This document shows, in pieces, positions 1 to 9,871 of a stretch of 44,486 nt of DNA (position 1 is the first letter of the stretch; each line of letters opens with the position of its first letter). A program made the translations under genes and the position numbers. This DNA comes from Flavobacterium rakeshii (lineage in GTDB: Bacteria > Bacteroidota > Bacteroidia > Flavobacteriales > Flavobacteriaceae): contig NZ_WOWP01000002.1 in assembly GCF_009741375.1 (NCBI RefSeq), positions 1-44,486 on the forward strand, written 5' to 3'. The notes beneath the pieces are model-generated. The model had not been told where the DNA came from. It ran no database searches and was given only the letters and a program-made list of their open reading frames with translations.

Positions 1-124
1 GGGACTTATTCCGTTTCCTTTTGTTTTCCCGCTGCACCGCACTTTTCGGCTGCTTTCTTTTTTACCGTTTTCTTTTGGAAAACAAATGTGTTTTTTAAGG
101 AGGCTGACGGCTAAAAAAGAAAAG

Positions 125-140
125 TGATGAATTCATCACA
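125..140. promoter_or_regulatory. 16-bp perfect palindrome upstream of the DUF932 gene
   Basis: GTGATGAATTCATCAC is a perfect palindrome 37 bases before the DUF932 start. It could be an operator for a dimeric regulator of the mobile element's cargo gene. The rest of 1-176 is T-rich and shows no gene. The function is inferred only from position. Confidence 0.35.
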
Positions 141-176
141 GTTAATTTTTTGTTGAACCCTTAAATCTTAGAAATC

Positions 177-1247
177 ATGGGACACAATCTTAATTACAAC
201 GAAAGAACAGGTCGTTATTCTTTTTTCAGTGTAAAGGAAAAAGCATGGCACAATTTAGGGCAGGTAGTAACCGACTACCCAACAAGCCAGGAAGCAATTA
301 AACATGCAGGACTGGATTATGAAGTGGTAAAATCGCCACTGTTTACAAACGGTACCAAAACCCTGCAGGCTACCACAGATTTGAATACTGACGAGCCTCT
401 TACAGTACCCAATTACTTTGCCAATGTGCGAAGCGATAACAACACCGTTTTAGGTGTGGTGGGTAAAGATTACCATATTGTGCAGAATCGTGATGCGTTT
501 GCTTTCTTTGATGCAATTGTAGGCGGTGAGAATGGGATTTTATATGAGACTGCAGGGGCTTTAGGGAATGGTGAACGTATTTTTATAACCGCTAAACTGC
601 CTGATTATATCCGTGTGGGTAATGGTGATGATGTAACCGAAAAGTATATTTTCCTGACTACCTCGCACGATGGTAGCGGAAGCATTACGGCAGCCTTTAC
701 ACCCGTGCGCATTGTCTGCCAGAATACACTTAATGCCTCACTAAAAAACATGACTAATGTGGTACGCATTAAACACACCTCGGGAGCAAACCAGCGTTTG
801 GAAAATGCGCACAAAGTTATGGGACTGGCAAACACCCTGAGCAACCAGTTAGAAAACATCTTTAACGAGTGGGCAACAGTCAGGATTAAAGATGACGAAG
901 TAAAGAAATTAATACAGCTCGCACTATGCCCAAACAAAGAAACCTACGACCTTTTAAAGAAGGGCGCAGAAGATGAATTATCGACTGTATTTAAAAATAT
1001 GGTAGAAGATGCTTTTGCCTATGCAATGGTAAATGATACCCAACAGATGAATACGACAAAAGGAACTTTGTTCGGGGCTTACAATGCCGTTACAGGCTAC
1101 TATCAAAACGTTAGAAAATATAAAAATGAAGAAGTCAAATTGCAATCCATTGTAATGGGAGGAACCGCACAAACAAGAGCGCAAAAAGCCTTTGAATTGT
1201 GCAGCGGTTTTGCTAAAAGCGACAGCGGGATATTCCTTCTAAACTAA
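177..1247 (+). CDS. DUF932 domain protein (phage/plasmid-like family)
   Basis: This 356-residue protein belongs to the DUF932 / phage-plasmid-like family. The recognisable parts are the N-terminal stretch AWHNLGQ, then VVGKDYHIVQNRDAF near residues 95-110, and the central PVRIVCQNTLNASL near residue 180. The length is normal for the family. The biochemical role is not established. Members are typical cargo of conjugative and mobilizable elements and phages in Bacteroidota, and some have been linked to counter-defence or DNA modification functions elsewhere. The gene stands alone, preceded by a palindrome and followed by a strong hairpin terminator, so it is probably its own transcription unit. 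Its position just before the mobilization genes supports the reading of a mobile element. No signal peptide or membrane segment is visible, so it is presumably cytoplasmic. Confidence 0.85.
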   Translation: MGHNLNYNERTGRYSFFSVKEKAWHNLGQVVTDYPTSQEAIKHAGLDYEVVKSPLFTNGTKTLQATTDLNTDEPLTVPNYFANVRSDNNTVLGVVGKDYHIVQNRDAFAFFDAIVGGENGILYETAGALGNGERIFITAKLPDYIRVGNGDDVTEKYIFLTTSHDGSGSITAAFTPVRIVCQNTLNASLKNMTNVVRIKHTSGANQRLENAHKVMGLANTLSNQLENIFNEWATVRIKDDEVKKLIQLALCPNKETYDLLKKGAEDELSTVFKNMVEDAFAYAMVNDTQQMNTTKGTLFGAYNAVTGYYQNVRKYKNEEVKLQSIVMGGTAQTRAQKAFELCSGFAKSDSGIFLLN

Positions 1248-1270
1248 TACAGGATTGAACCAATTTTAAA

Positions 1271-1302
1271 AAGGGCAGGTACTTTAACCTGCCTTTATTT
1301 TT
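1271..1302 (+). terminator. Rho-independent terminator after the DUF932 gene
   Basis: GGCAGGT (1274-1280) pairs with ACCTGCC (1287-1293) around a six-base loop. A T-rich tract, TTTATTTTT, follows. It lies about 25 bases after the DUF932 stop. Confidence 0.8.
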
Positions 1303-1388
1303 ACTATCATAGTCATTATTTACCTATGATTGTTTTTATCCTCTGAACCGCATTACATTAGTAGGAAGTATAGAAAAGGCTGCGGTCG

Positions 1389-1500
1389 ATTGCCTTGTCT
1401 GCGGCAATGGCAAGATGTCCCGTTGTCGGACAACGGCATCTTGCCGCCCATACTCCGGAGTCGTGGGCGGGGGACACTGCTATGCTTTAAAGCTGTTGAA
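1389..1500 (+). other. Candidate origin of transfer (oriT): three adjacent hairpins
   Basis: Three inverted repeats lie end to end before the mobilization genes. The first is ATTGCC/GGCAAT (1389-1408). The second is the compound hairpin GGCAAGATG-tc-CCGTTGT / ACAACGG-CATCTTGCC (1409-1445). The third is GCCCA-t-ACTCCGGAGT-cg-TGGGC (1446-1468). This GC-rich patch stands out from its AT-rich surroundings. It sits directly upstream of the relaxosome and relaxase genes, which is the usual place for oriT. The nick site cannot be fixed; the GGGGGACACTGC stretch just after the third hairpin is one candidate. Confidence 0.6.
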
Positions 1501-1517
1501 CCAATGAAGAGGATATT

Positions 1518-1907
1518 ATGGAGACTGAGAATAACAACCGCAAAAGGCGTATTTATGTACGCCTTACAGACAAGGAATTTACAACCCTTGAAAGCCGCTG
1601 CAAGAACACCACCTGCCGCAGCGTAAGCGACTATGTGAGGCACTGCTTATTCAGCAAACCAATCACCACTATCACAAGGGATGCTTCAGCTGATGAAGCC
1701 ATTATACGAATGAGCCATCTCAACCGCGAGCTGAACGCCATCGGCAGCAACTTTAACCAGCTGGTCAGGAAGGTAAATGCGTCAGCACAGGCTGGCGAAA
1801 TTAAAGGATTGCTTTTGCTTTTTGACAGTCAAAAGAAAACTATGTTTTCCAAGATTGATGAAGTTAAAGAACAACTCCAAAAGCTGGCTGAAAAATGGTT
1901 GCAATAA
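1518..1907 (+). CDS. Plasmid mobilization relaxosome protein (MobC/BmgB-like, ribbon-helix-helix)
   Basis: This is a 129-residue basic protein. It begins with the RKRRIYVRLTDKEF ribbon-helix-helix beta strand, followed by SVSDYVRHCLFSKP. A central LNRELNAIGSNFNQLVRKVN motif is typical of the relaxosome accessory proteins that precede relaxases in Bacteroidota elements. The C-terminus is helical. Such proteins bind oriT and help the relaxase nick one strand. The last 13 bases overlap the start of the relaxase gene, so the two are translationally coupled. The candidate oriT lies directly upstream. The ATG at 1518 fits the normal N-terminus of the family. Confidence 0.88.
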   Translation: METENNNRKRRIYVRLTDKEFTTLESRCKNTTCRSVSDYVRHCLFSKPITTITRDASADEAIIRMSHLNRELNAIGSNFNQLVRKVNASAQAGEIKGLLLLFDSQKKTMFSKIDEVKEQLQKLAEKWLQ

Positions 1908-3139
1908 TCAAGACTGGGCATTCCATCAGGGCGATGCTCAACTACAACGAGAACAAGATTAAGGAGGGCAAAGCTGAATGTATCGGACAGGGAAATTATC
2001 CTGTGGATGCCGAAAGGCTGAACTATGCAATGAAACTAAACCGACTTGAAAAGCAGTGCGGACTGAATGAAAATGTAAAGCGGAATACAGTGCATATCTC
2101 CCTTAACTTTGACCCGAGCGAGAGAAACCTACCAAAAGAAAAACTATTGGAGATAGCAGGGAATTATATGGAGAAGATTGGTTTTGGAAATCAGCCCTAC
2201 CTGATTTATCAACATAATGATGCCGGGCATCCGCATATTCATATAACTTCAATCAATGTTCAGGAAAATGGAAAGCGTATTGCTATGCATAATATTGGCA
2301 AGGACAAATCAGAACCGGCTCGTAAGGAAATAGAGCAGGCTTTCAATCTTGTAAAAGCGGAAAACCAAAAGAAAAAGGAATATAAGCCGGAACCAGTTTC
2401 AGCAAGAGTCCAATATGGCAAAGAGGAGACTAAAAAAGCAATTGAAAACGTCCTGAACTTTGTAGTGAATAACTACAACTACACAAGCCATCCGGAACTG
2501 AATGCAGTGCTAAAACTATACAATATTGAAGCGGACAAAGGAAATGAAAATTCAAGGATTGCAAAGCATAAGGGATTACTATACCATGCATTGGATGAAA
2601 AAGGAAATCGTGTTGGAGTTCCCATTAAAGCGAGCAGGTTTTATGATAAGCCAACCTTGAAGAACTTGGAGAAGAAATTTGCAGCTAATGAGATTAAGAG
2701 GCAGCCGGATAAATCTAGGATTAAAACTGTCATTGACATGGCTTTCATGAAGAACAATATTATTATCCTCGCTCAGCTTGTAAAGCAGCTACAAAAGGAA
2801 GGAATTGATACAATAGTGAGACAAAATGCTGAAGGACTGGTGTACGGTGTAACTTTTGTTGACCATAAGACTAAGAGTGTTTTTAATGGAAGTAATATGG
2901 GTAAGGAGTATAGTGCTAAGGGGCTTCAGGATAGCTGCGTATTGAATCAACAAAAAGTTGGACAGAAAATTGATTATTCACGTAAAGAATTGAAGAACGT
3001 TTTGTATGAGCATAGTGCATCTATGGGAATAAAAGAGCTGACTAATTTTCTGGACGTGTTGATGAAGGTCGACAATAATTGGGATTATTTGTCGAAGAAT
3101 TTACTACATTCAAAAAAAAAGAGAAGGAGGAAGTTGTAA
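1895..3139 (+). CDS. Relaxase / mobilization nuclease (MOBP-type)
   Basis: This 414-residue relaxase carries the N-terminal signature VAIIKTGHSIRAMLNYNENK. That signature is shared by Bacteroidota relaxase/mobilization nuclease (PF03432) proteins. The metal-binding histidine triad is in HNDAGHPHIHITSIN (about residues 105-120). The likely catalytic tyrosine is in the N-terminal LNYNE. The protein cuts one strand at oriT and leads it into a recipient cell, using conjugation machinery supplied by another element. The C-terminus ends in a very basic tail, KKKRRRKL. The gene overlaps the relaxosome gene by 13 bases. No coupling protein (TraG/VirD4) or mating-pair gene follows. The element therefore looks mobilizable rather than self-transmissible, at least within this window. 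Confidence 0.9.
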   Translation: MVAIIKTGHSIRAMLNYNENKIKEGKAECIGQGNYPVDAERLNYAMKLNRLEKQCGLNENVKRNTVHISLNFDPSERNLPKEKLLEIAGNYMEKIGFGNQPYLIYQHNDAGHPHIHITSINVQENGKRIAMHNIGKDKSEPARKEIEQAFNLVKAENQKKKEYKPEPVSARVQYGKEETKKAIENVLNFVVNNYNYTSHPELNAVLKLYNIEADKGNENSRIAKHKGLLYHALDEKGNRVGVPIKASRFYDKPTLKNLEKKFAANEIKRQPDKSRIKTVIDMAFMKNNIIILAQLVKQLQKEGIDTIVRQNAEGLVYGVTFVDHKTKSVFNGSNMGKEYSAKGLQDSCVLNQQKVGQKIDYSRKELKNVLYEHSASMGIKELTNFLDVLMKVDNNWDYLSKNLLHSKKKRRRKL

Positions 3140-3227
3140 CTTGATATTCGATTAAAAAATAGTTTCTTTGTGTATAATAAAATTTAATGCAGTTGGTATT
3201 AAATTAAATTAATCTCTAATATATTTA

Positions 3228-6200
3228 ATGAGTACAAAGTTTTTTACAAATACCGAAGAAAATACTGTTTTCCAAAAGTTTAAGGGCATATTGTCGAATA
3301 TGAAAGACGTTTTTGCCTTTCATGCTGTCGTTGGTTATTTTCGCTCTTCAGGTTATTTTGCATTACAGCCTTTCTTAAAAGATATTAAGGATATAAAAAT
3401 TCTCGTTGGCATAAATGTAGATCTAATGTTTGCAGATGCTCAAAAAAAAGGGTTACTATATTTTGGAGAAGAACAAAAAACTAAAGAAGAATTTTTAAAA
3501 TGGTTTATACAAGATTTAAAAGAAGCTAAATATTCTAGAGAAGTAGAAGAAGGTATTTTACAGTTTATAAAAGATATTGTGGACGGGCGAATAGAAGTAC
3601 GGGCACATAATTCTAAAGCTATTCATGCCAAATTCTACCTTTTTCTTCCGCAATTGCATTCTGAGCATTCGGATGGTTGGGTAATTATGGGATCTTCTAA
3701 TCTTACCGAAGCAGGTTTAGGGATAAAAAAATCCCCTAATTATGAGCTAAATATCGCACTAAAGGATTTTGATGATGTTGAATTTACCAAAATAGAGTTT
3801 CAAAAACTTTGGCAACAATCAACAACTATTTTGCCTGCTGATATTTTAGAATATAAGAAGAAAACACATATCGGACAATTCTTTACTCCATTTGAAATTT
3901 ATCTTAAATTATTAATCGAATATTTTGGAAACAACATTGATTACGATCCTGACACAGTTGGGGATTTGCCTAAGAGTTATAAAAAACTAAGTTATCAGGT
4001 AGATGCCGTTAATCAGGGATTTCAAATGTTAATGGATCATAATGGTTTCTTTTTAGCAGATGTTGTTGGTCTTGGAAAGACTATTATCGCTTCTATGATT
4101 GCTAAGCGGTTTCTGGTTGCTAACGGGTCTTTAAAAACCAAAATATTGGTAGTTTACCCACCTGCGTTAGAAAAAAACTGGAAATCCACATTTAGAATGT
4201 TTGGAATTGATAGACATACCAAATTCGTTACTAATGGACGTTTAGAGAAAATAGTCAATGGAGAGGATATGAATTATTGGGCTAAAGAAGATTATGATTT
4301 GATATTGGTTGATGAGGCACACAAATATAGAAATCACACTTCGCAAGCTTTCGGACTTTTGCAACGTATTTGTAAAGCTCCAAGAAATAGCGAAGGATTA
4401 GTAACAGGGAAAAACAAAAAGGTTATATTAATTTCAGCTACTCCGCTTAATAACAGACCACAGGATCTTTATTATCAATTATTATTATTCCAGGATGCGA
4501 GAAGAAGTACGCTTCCCGTTACGAATCTCCAATCATTCTTTGGCCCTATCATTCGAGAATATAAAGATGTGATGCGAGAGGACGAGCCCAATGTGGAAAA
4601 AATTCGTGAGCTCTACAATACAATTCGCGAAAAAGTCATTTCTCAAATTACGGTTAGAAGAACAAGAAGAGATTTAGCAAATTATCCAAAATATCTTGAT
4701 GATTTAAAAGAACAAGGTATTGTCTTTCCTGAAATAGCACCTTTGCGCACTGTGGGTTATAGTCTAAATGCCAAGCTGAGTAAGCTTTTTTATCACACCA
4801 TATTCTATTTGACTGATGATGATAAAATTAATTATTACCGCTATCAGGCTATTCGTTTTTTGAGAGAAGATTTACAAGACGCTTATTATGATCAAGCTGT
4901 TTTGATTTCAAAATCCTTGGCTGGAATCATGAAAACATTAATGGTTAAGCGATTGGAAAGTAGTTTCCATGCATTCCAAATCACACTTAACAATCTTTTA
5001 GTATCTACTCAAAGAATGATTAAAATGTTTGAGAGTGATAAGGTCTTGATTGCTCCCGACCTTAATATTAATGAATTGATAGAGAAAGGTTTTTCTATGG
5101 ATGATATAGAAAACCTTATTATAGAGTTAAGTACAGAGAAACCAAAGAATAACATTTTCAAAGCAGAAGATTTTGAGCCTGAATTATTAACTGGCTTGAG
5201 AAAAGACCAAGTTTTATTACAAGAGCTTAGTAATGAGTGGGCTAAAGTAGAAGAAGATCCTAAGATTGAAGAACTGTTTCAAGCACTTGAAAATGAGTTA
5301 TTAAGCAAAGATAGAAATCCGACGGGACAACTTATTTTATTTACGGAAAGTAATGACACGGCAGATTATCTGGCAGAAAAATTAGTAAAGCGCATCGGAA
5401 AAGGCGTATTAAAGGTCTCTTCAGCTAACAGAAATAAGATATTTGAAACCATTCAGGAGAATTTTGATGCGAATTATATAGGCAAAAGAAAGGACGATTA
5501 TCAAATTCTGATAACAACCGATGTTTTAGCAGAGGGTGTAAATTTACATCGAGCGAATGTTTTGGTTAATTATGACACCCCTTGGAATGCCACAAGATTG
5601 ATGCAACGAATCGGAAGAATTAACCGAATCGGAAGTATTGCCGGTGTAGTATATAACTATATATTTTATCCGTCACAGCAGGGAGATGAGGAGATTAAGT
5701 TGTATAAAAATGCACTATTAAAGTTACAAGGATTCCATTCAGCTTTTGGCGAGGACGCACAGGTGTTTACAAATGAAGAATTGGTAGAACAATTTGAACT
5801 TTTCAAAGAAGGGATGCCAGACGAAGAGGATAAACGATTAGTTTATTTAAGATTTATCAGGGAGTTTAAAGACGCTAATCCACGAGAATTTAAGCGTATA
5901 AAAAACTTTCCGCTAAAAGCACGTACTGCCCGAAAATACGAAGACACCATGGCAGAAGAAACAAAAGATGCGACCCTTATTTTCCTGAAATCACCCTATA
6001 AAATGGAGTTTTATGTTGTTACTAATGACAATAAGGTAACGCCTTTGACCTTTTTGGAAGCTGCCGAAAGGTTCGAGGCAAAAGTAAACGAACAAGGATA
6101 CGATGTTCCTGCAAGTCACTATGATAATGTACAAGCCGCTTTAGAAGAATTTGATAAAGATTTCTTAGGCGCCACAACAGATACAGTTACAACAACGGAT

Positions 6201-6527
6201 AAAGCCGATGCTATTTCAGCACAAGCAAAGAAATTTTTGCGTGATTTTAAATCAATTACAAGAAAGGCAGATACTAAAAAAGCTTGTGAAGTATTAGCAG
6301 ACTTAATTGATAAAGGGACATTTACCCCTTTACCTAATGAAATAAGAAAATTGAAACGAAGATTAGACAAGAAGGAAACATCATACGGACAAGCCGACAA
6401 TTTAATTATTGCCCTTGCAAAAAAATATGATGTGTTTAATGATGGTGAAGACGAACAATCTTCCACCAACGATATAGATCTTAATATCACTCCTGAAATA
6501 GTAATCACTGAAACATTTATTGGCTAA
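3228..6527 (+). CDS. PLD-family nuclease/SNF2-like helicase fusion (defence protein)
   Basis: This 1099-residue protein joins two modules. Residues about 1-200 form a phospholipase D-like nuclease domain, with H133-x-K135 (IHAKFYLF) and GSSNLTEAGL (155-164). Residues about 255-850 form a superfamily 2 SNF2/HepA-type helicase. Visible motifs are motif I DVVGLGKT (278-285), DEAH (362-365), SATPLNNR (from 403), TESNDTADYL, and motif VI MQRIGRINRIG (from 792). The C-terminal 250 residues are acidic and of unknown function. It is the first gene of a coupled operon; its TAA overlaps the next ATG by one base (TAATG). In related systems the helicase moves along invading DNA while a nuclease cuts it. 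DISARM DrmD is a SNF2 helicase without this fused PLD domain. The fusion and neighbours suggest an Hma-like or DISARM-like restriction system; the exact type is inferred. Confidence 0.87.
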   Translation: MSTKFFTNTEENTVFQKFKGILSNMKDVFAFHAVVGYFRSSGYFALQPFLKDIKDIKILVGINVDLMFADAQKKGLLYFGEEQKTKEEFLKWFIQDLKEAKYSREVEEGILQFIKDIVDGRIEVRAHNSKAIHAKFYLFLPQLHSEHSDGWVIMGSSNLTEAGLGIKKSPNYELNIALKDFDDVEFTKIEFQKLWQQSTTILPADILEYKKKTHIGQFFTPFEIYLKLLIEYFGNNIDYDPDTVGDLPKSYKKLSYQVDAVNQGFQMLMDHNGFFLADVVGLGKTIIASMIAKRFLVANGSLKTKILVVYPPALEKNWKSTFRMFGIDRHTKFVTNGRLEKIVNGEDMNYWAKEDYDLILVDEAHKYRNHTSQAFGLLQRICKAPRNSEGLVTGKNKKVILISATPLNNRPQDLYYQLLLFQDARRSTLPVTNLQSFFGPIIREYKDVMREDEPNVEKIRELYNTIREKVISQITVRRTRRDLANYPKYLDDLKEQGIVFPEIAPLRTVGYSLNAKLSKLFYHTIFYLTDDDKINYYRYQAIRFLREDLQDAYYDQAVLISKSLAGIMKTLMVKRLESSFHAFQITLNNLLVSTQRMIKMFESDKVLIAPDLNINELIEKGFSMDDIENLIIELSTEKPKNNIFKAEDFEPELLTGLRKDQVLLQELSNEWAKVEEDPKIEELFQALENELLSKDRNPTGQLILFTESNDTADYLAEKLVKRIGKGVLKVSSANRNKIFETIQENFDANYIGKRKDDYQILITTDVLAEGVNLHRANVLVNYDTPWNATRLMQRIGRINRIGSIAGVVYNYIFYPSQQGDEEIKLYKNALLKLQGFHSAFGEDAQVFTNEELVEQFELFKEGMPDEEDKRLVYLRFIREFKDANPREFKRIKNFPLKARTARKYEDTMAEETKDATLIFLKSPYKMEFYVVTNDNKVTPLTFLEAAERFEAKVNEQGYDVPASHYDNVQAALEEFDKDFLGATTDTVTTTDKADAISAQAKKFLRDFKSITRKADTKKACEVLADLIDKGTFTPLPNEIRKLKRRLDKKETSYGQADNLIIALAKKYDVFNDGEDEQSSTNDIDLNITPEIVITETFIG

Positions 6528-9500
6528 TGGACAGAGCAACCTTACATAAGATATTTGAAAAAGCATATAATCACCAAGATTGGATTAAAGTCCTACAATC
6601 TGTTTTTGGAGCAAGACAATTGTATACACAACCCAAACCTATTCTATTACCCAATAATGATCGTGCAACAGAAGCTTTTGAATTGGGAAATTTTACTACT
6701 TCTGATGATCGTATTATTGGTTTGTATCGTATCAACGTTAAATCTGATGTATGGTTAGAAAGAAATAAAGTTAGTCTTCGTGAATTGCTTAGAAACGTTT
6801 ACAAATATGATGTGGACGGTGCTATTGTTGTTTTTGTTCAGGACGAAAAATGGAGATTATCCTTCATTTCGGAAATAAAAGTACTCAACGATGAGGGCGA
6901 AATTATTAAACAGGTAACTGAACCAAAGAGATACACCTATCTGTTAGGTAAGGGCGAAAAAGTAAGAACACCATCTGATCGGTTAAGTAAGCTGACAGGC
7001 AAAGTCATATCCTTACAAGACATGCTGAACGCCTTTAGCGTAGAGGCTCTGAACGAAGAGTTTTATAAAATTGTTCAGTCGTTTTTCTATGAATTGGTAG
7101 GAGGAAAAATAGGCAAAGGCAAAAAGGTTACAGACTACGGTAATGGTATTTTACAATTACCCAATACTGATCGTAATGTTCGACAAGAATTTGCTGTTCG
7201 TTTGATCGGGCGTGCTGTATTTTGTTGGTTTTTGAAAATGAAAAAATCGGATGATGAAATTGCGTTGTTACCCGAAACTTTGCTTTCATCAGATGCAGTA
7301 AAACAGTACAACAATTATTACCATACTATTTTAGAACGCTTGTTTTTCCAAACGTTGAATACGCCTATGGATGAGCGCTTAAGCAATTTACCTGAAGGAA
7401 CAGAAACAATTCCTTTCCTGAACGGTGGTTTATTTGAATCCAATATAGAGGATTATTATAAATCAGATAGCCAAGGAAACAATCAAAACAATTTTGGTAT
7501 AGGTGACGATTGGTTTTTGAGATTCTTTGAAGAATTGGAAAAGTACAACTTTACCATTGACGAAAATTCGGTTACCGAAATCGAGGTAAGTGTTGATCCT
7601 GAAATGTTAGGACGTATTTTTGAAAACTTATTGGCAGAAATTGATCCCGATAGCGGAGAAACGGCACGAAAGGCAACAGGTAGTTTTTATACGCCAAGGG
7701 AAATTGTGGATTATATGGCTACTGAAAGCTTAGTACAATATTTGCATAACCAAACTGGCATTGTACAAGAGAAAGTCCGTCCAATTTTTAAAATGTTGGA
7801 AACAGCCGACCCAACATTTACCGATGCCGAAAAGAACAATATTTTAAATGCTTTAGACCAAGTAAAAATACTGGATCCAGCTTGTGGTTCTGGTGCTTTT
7901 CCTATGGGAGTATTACAAAAAATAGTACAGGCATTACAGAAATTGGATCCTGAAGCGGAATGGTGGAAAAAAAGACAAATAGACAGAATCAAAAATCCAA
8001 CAGTAAAAAAGCTTCTAAAAGAAAAACTAGCTAGCTCGGGTGTAGAATATGCTCGAAAAATAGGCGTGATACAAAACAGTCTTTATGGAGTGGATATACA
8101 ACCCGTAGCGGCTGAAATATCTAAATTACGTTGCTTTTTATCCCTTGTAGTAGATGAAAATATTGATGATAGTAGACCAAACAGAGGCGTTGAGCCGTTA
8201 CCTAATTTAGAATTCAAATTTGTTACAGCCGATACACTATTAAATCTTCCAGATGAAAATAATCAAAGAAGTATGTTCGATAATTTCGATGAGCTGCAAG
8301 AGTTGGAAGAATTACGGAATGAATATATTCAAAGCTATGGAAAAACAAAGAAAAGTATAAAGGATAAATTTTTAAAAGTTCAGCAGAAAATTGCTAAAGA
8401 CCAGAATGGTTTATGGGGAGATTCAGAAAGCAAAGCATACAAATTAGGCAATTGGGATCCATTTGGTAATAGAAAAGCAGATTGGTTTGACCCAAAATGG
8501 ATGTTTGGATTCGAGGAATTTGATATTGTTATTGGAAACCCCCCATATGGTGTATCAATTAAAGGTGATTACAGAAAAGATATTATAGATCATTTAGGGA
8601 AAGTGCCAGATTTTGAAATTTATTACTATTTCATTGAAAAGGCACATCTTGTTTTAAAAGATAACGGAATCTTAAGTTATATAATTCCCAATACCTATCT
8701 TTTTAATACCTACGCAACAGATTATAGAAAACAGATTGTAAATAAATGGAATTTAGACGAAATTTTAGATTGTACAAAATTTACAATATTCCAGTCTGCA
8801 ACCGTAAGGAACACAATAAATCTATGGAGTAAATATGAGCAAAAAAAATCTTTAAAAGTAGGATATAGAAAGACTAAAAATATAAATTCATTTAAAGATC
8901 TAATTCTAAAACCTCGTTTATCCATAGATTTCGATGAATTGCTACTGATGAATCAAAACTGGGGACTTGCTTTTATGCTTGACCATTTGACCATAGAAAT
9001 AATTTCTAGAATTAGAGGCAATAGAAAACAACTCAACAACTACTATCCAGAAATTAGTCAAGGGCTTATTGCCTATGATAAATACCAGGGTCAATCACAG
9101 GATATAATTGAAAAAAGAGCATACCATTATAACTCATTTGAAAAAGACAGCTTGAAGAAATGGCTGTGGGGTGCTGATGTTACTAAATTTAATGTAAACT
9201 GGAATGGGAAAGAATACATAGATTATTGTGATGGTATAGCTAATCCCAGAAACCCTATTTTTTTTAAAGGAGAGAGATTACTTGTTAGAGAGATTACGAA
9301 TCCTTCAATTTTTGCAGGGGTTACTGACGAAGAATTATACAATGATCCCTCAATAATAATAGTTAAGTCTAATACGAAGTATTCAGTTAAATTTCTAGCA
9401 AGTGTTCTTAATTCGAAACTCGCTACATTTTATCATTTTAATTTTTCGCCTAAAGCTACAAAAGGGGATTTTCCTAAAATCCTGGTAAAGGATATTAAGG

Positions 9501-9868
9501 AATTTCCTTTACCTATGCCAAATAATACAATTTTGTTTGAAACGGTTGTAGAATACCTAATATTTCTAAAAACTTTAAATAAAGAAAGTTTGGATGTTCA
9601 GTTGAAAATAGCGTATCTACAACAGGTTATAGATGGAATGGTTTATGAACTTTATTTTCCAGAGCTATTACAAAAACATCAACGTACAATTACTGAACAT
9701 CTTGGAGAACTTCCTTCATTAACTCATTTAAAAGAAGAATCAGAACAAATTAAAGTTGTTGAGACAGTATTTAATCGCCTCAACGATAAAACACATCCTG
9801 TTCGGAATAATTTATTTTTTATGAAAAATATAAAAGAAATTGCCCTTATAGAGGGAATAAATCAATAG
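6527..9868 (+). CDS. Eco57I-like class I N6-adenine DNA methyltransferase
   Basis: This is a 1113-residue protein. Its gamma-class amino-methyltransferase core starts with TGSFYTPREIVDYM (near residue 384), then motif I DPACGSGAFPMG (near 449) and motif IV GNPPYG (near 670). The C-terminal third, with LPMPNN and a helical tail, looks like a target recognition domain. The first 380 residues match the accessory N-terminus of large Eco57I-like enzymes. I cannot place a clear PD-(D/E)XK triad there, so a built-in nuclease is not proven. It lies between the helicase (1-base overlap) and the ATPase (3-base gap), so it is part of one operon. It probably marks self DNA so that the helicase/nuclease spares it. 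It resembles DrmMI of class 1 DISARM and the methylase of type IIG enzymes. Confidence 0.87.
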   Translation: MDRATLHKIFEKAYNHQDWIKVLQSVFGARQLYTQPKPILLPNNDRATEAFELGNFTTSDDRIIGLYRINVKSDVWLERNKVSLRELLRNVYKYDVDGAIVVFVQDEKWRLSFISEIKVLNDEGEIIKQVTEPKRYTYLLGKGEKVRTPSDRLSKLTGKVISLQDMLNAFSVEALNEEFYKIVQSFFYELVGGKIGKGKKVTDYGNGILQLPNTDRNVRQEFAVRLIGRAVFCWFLKMKKSDDEIALLPETLLSSDAVKQYNNYYHTILERLFFQTLNTPMDERLSNLPEGTETIPFLNGGLFESNIEDYYKSDSQGNNQNNFGIGDDWFLRFFEELEKYNFTIDENSVTEIEVSVDPEMLGRIFENLLAEIDPDSGETARKATGSFYTPREIVDYMATESLVQYLHNQTGIVQEKVRPIFKMLETADPTFTDAEKNNILNALDQVKILDPACGSGAFPMGVLQKIVQALQKLDPEAEWWKKRQIDRIKNPTVKKLLKEKLASSGVEYARKIGVIQNSLYGVDIQPVAAEISKLRCFLSLVVDENIDDSRPNRGVEPLPNLEFKFVTADTLLNLPDENNQRSMFDNFDELQELEELRNEYIQSYGKTKKSIKDKFLKVQQKIAKDQNGLWGDSESKAYKLGNWDPFGNRKADWFDPKWMFGFEEFDIVIGNPPYGVSIKGDYRKDIIDHLGKVPDFEIYYYFIEKAHLVLKDNGILSYIIPNTYLFNTYATDYRKQIVNKWNLDEILDCTKFTIFQSATVRNTINLWSKYEQKKSLKVGYRKTKNINSFKDLILKPRLSIDFDELLLMNQNWGLAFMLDHLTIEIISRIRGNRKQLNNYYPEISQGLIAYDKYQGQSQDIIEKRAYHYNSFEKDSLKKWLWGADVTKFNVNWNGKEYIDYCDGIANPRNPIFFKGERLLVREITNPSIFAGVTDEELYNDPSIIIVKSNTKYSVKFLASVLNSKLATFYHFNFSPKATKGDFPKILVKDIKEFPLPMPNNTILFETVVEYLIFLKTLNKESLDVQLKIAYLQQVIDGMVYELYFPELLQKHQRTITEHLGELPSLTHLKEESEQIKVVETVFNRLNDKTHPVRNNLFFMKNIKEIALIEGINQ

Positions 9869-9871
9869 GAT

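Noticed and set aside
1330..1643. Open frames of about 97 codons on both strands before the mobilization genes
   Set aside because: They run through the hairpin cluster, lack any family features and overlap the start of the relaxosome gene; they are chance frames in the candidate oriT.
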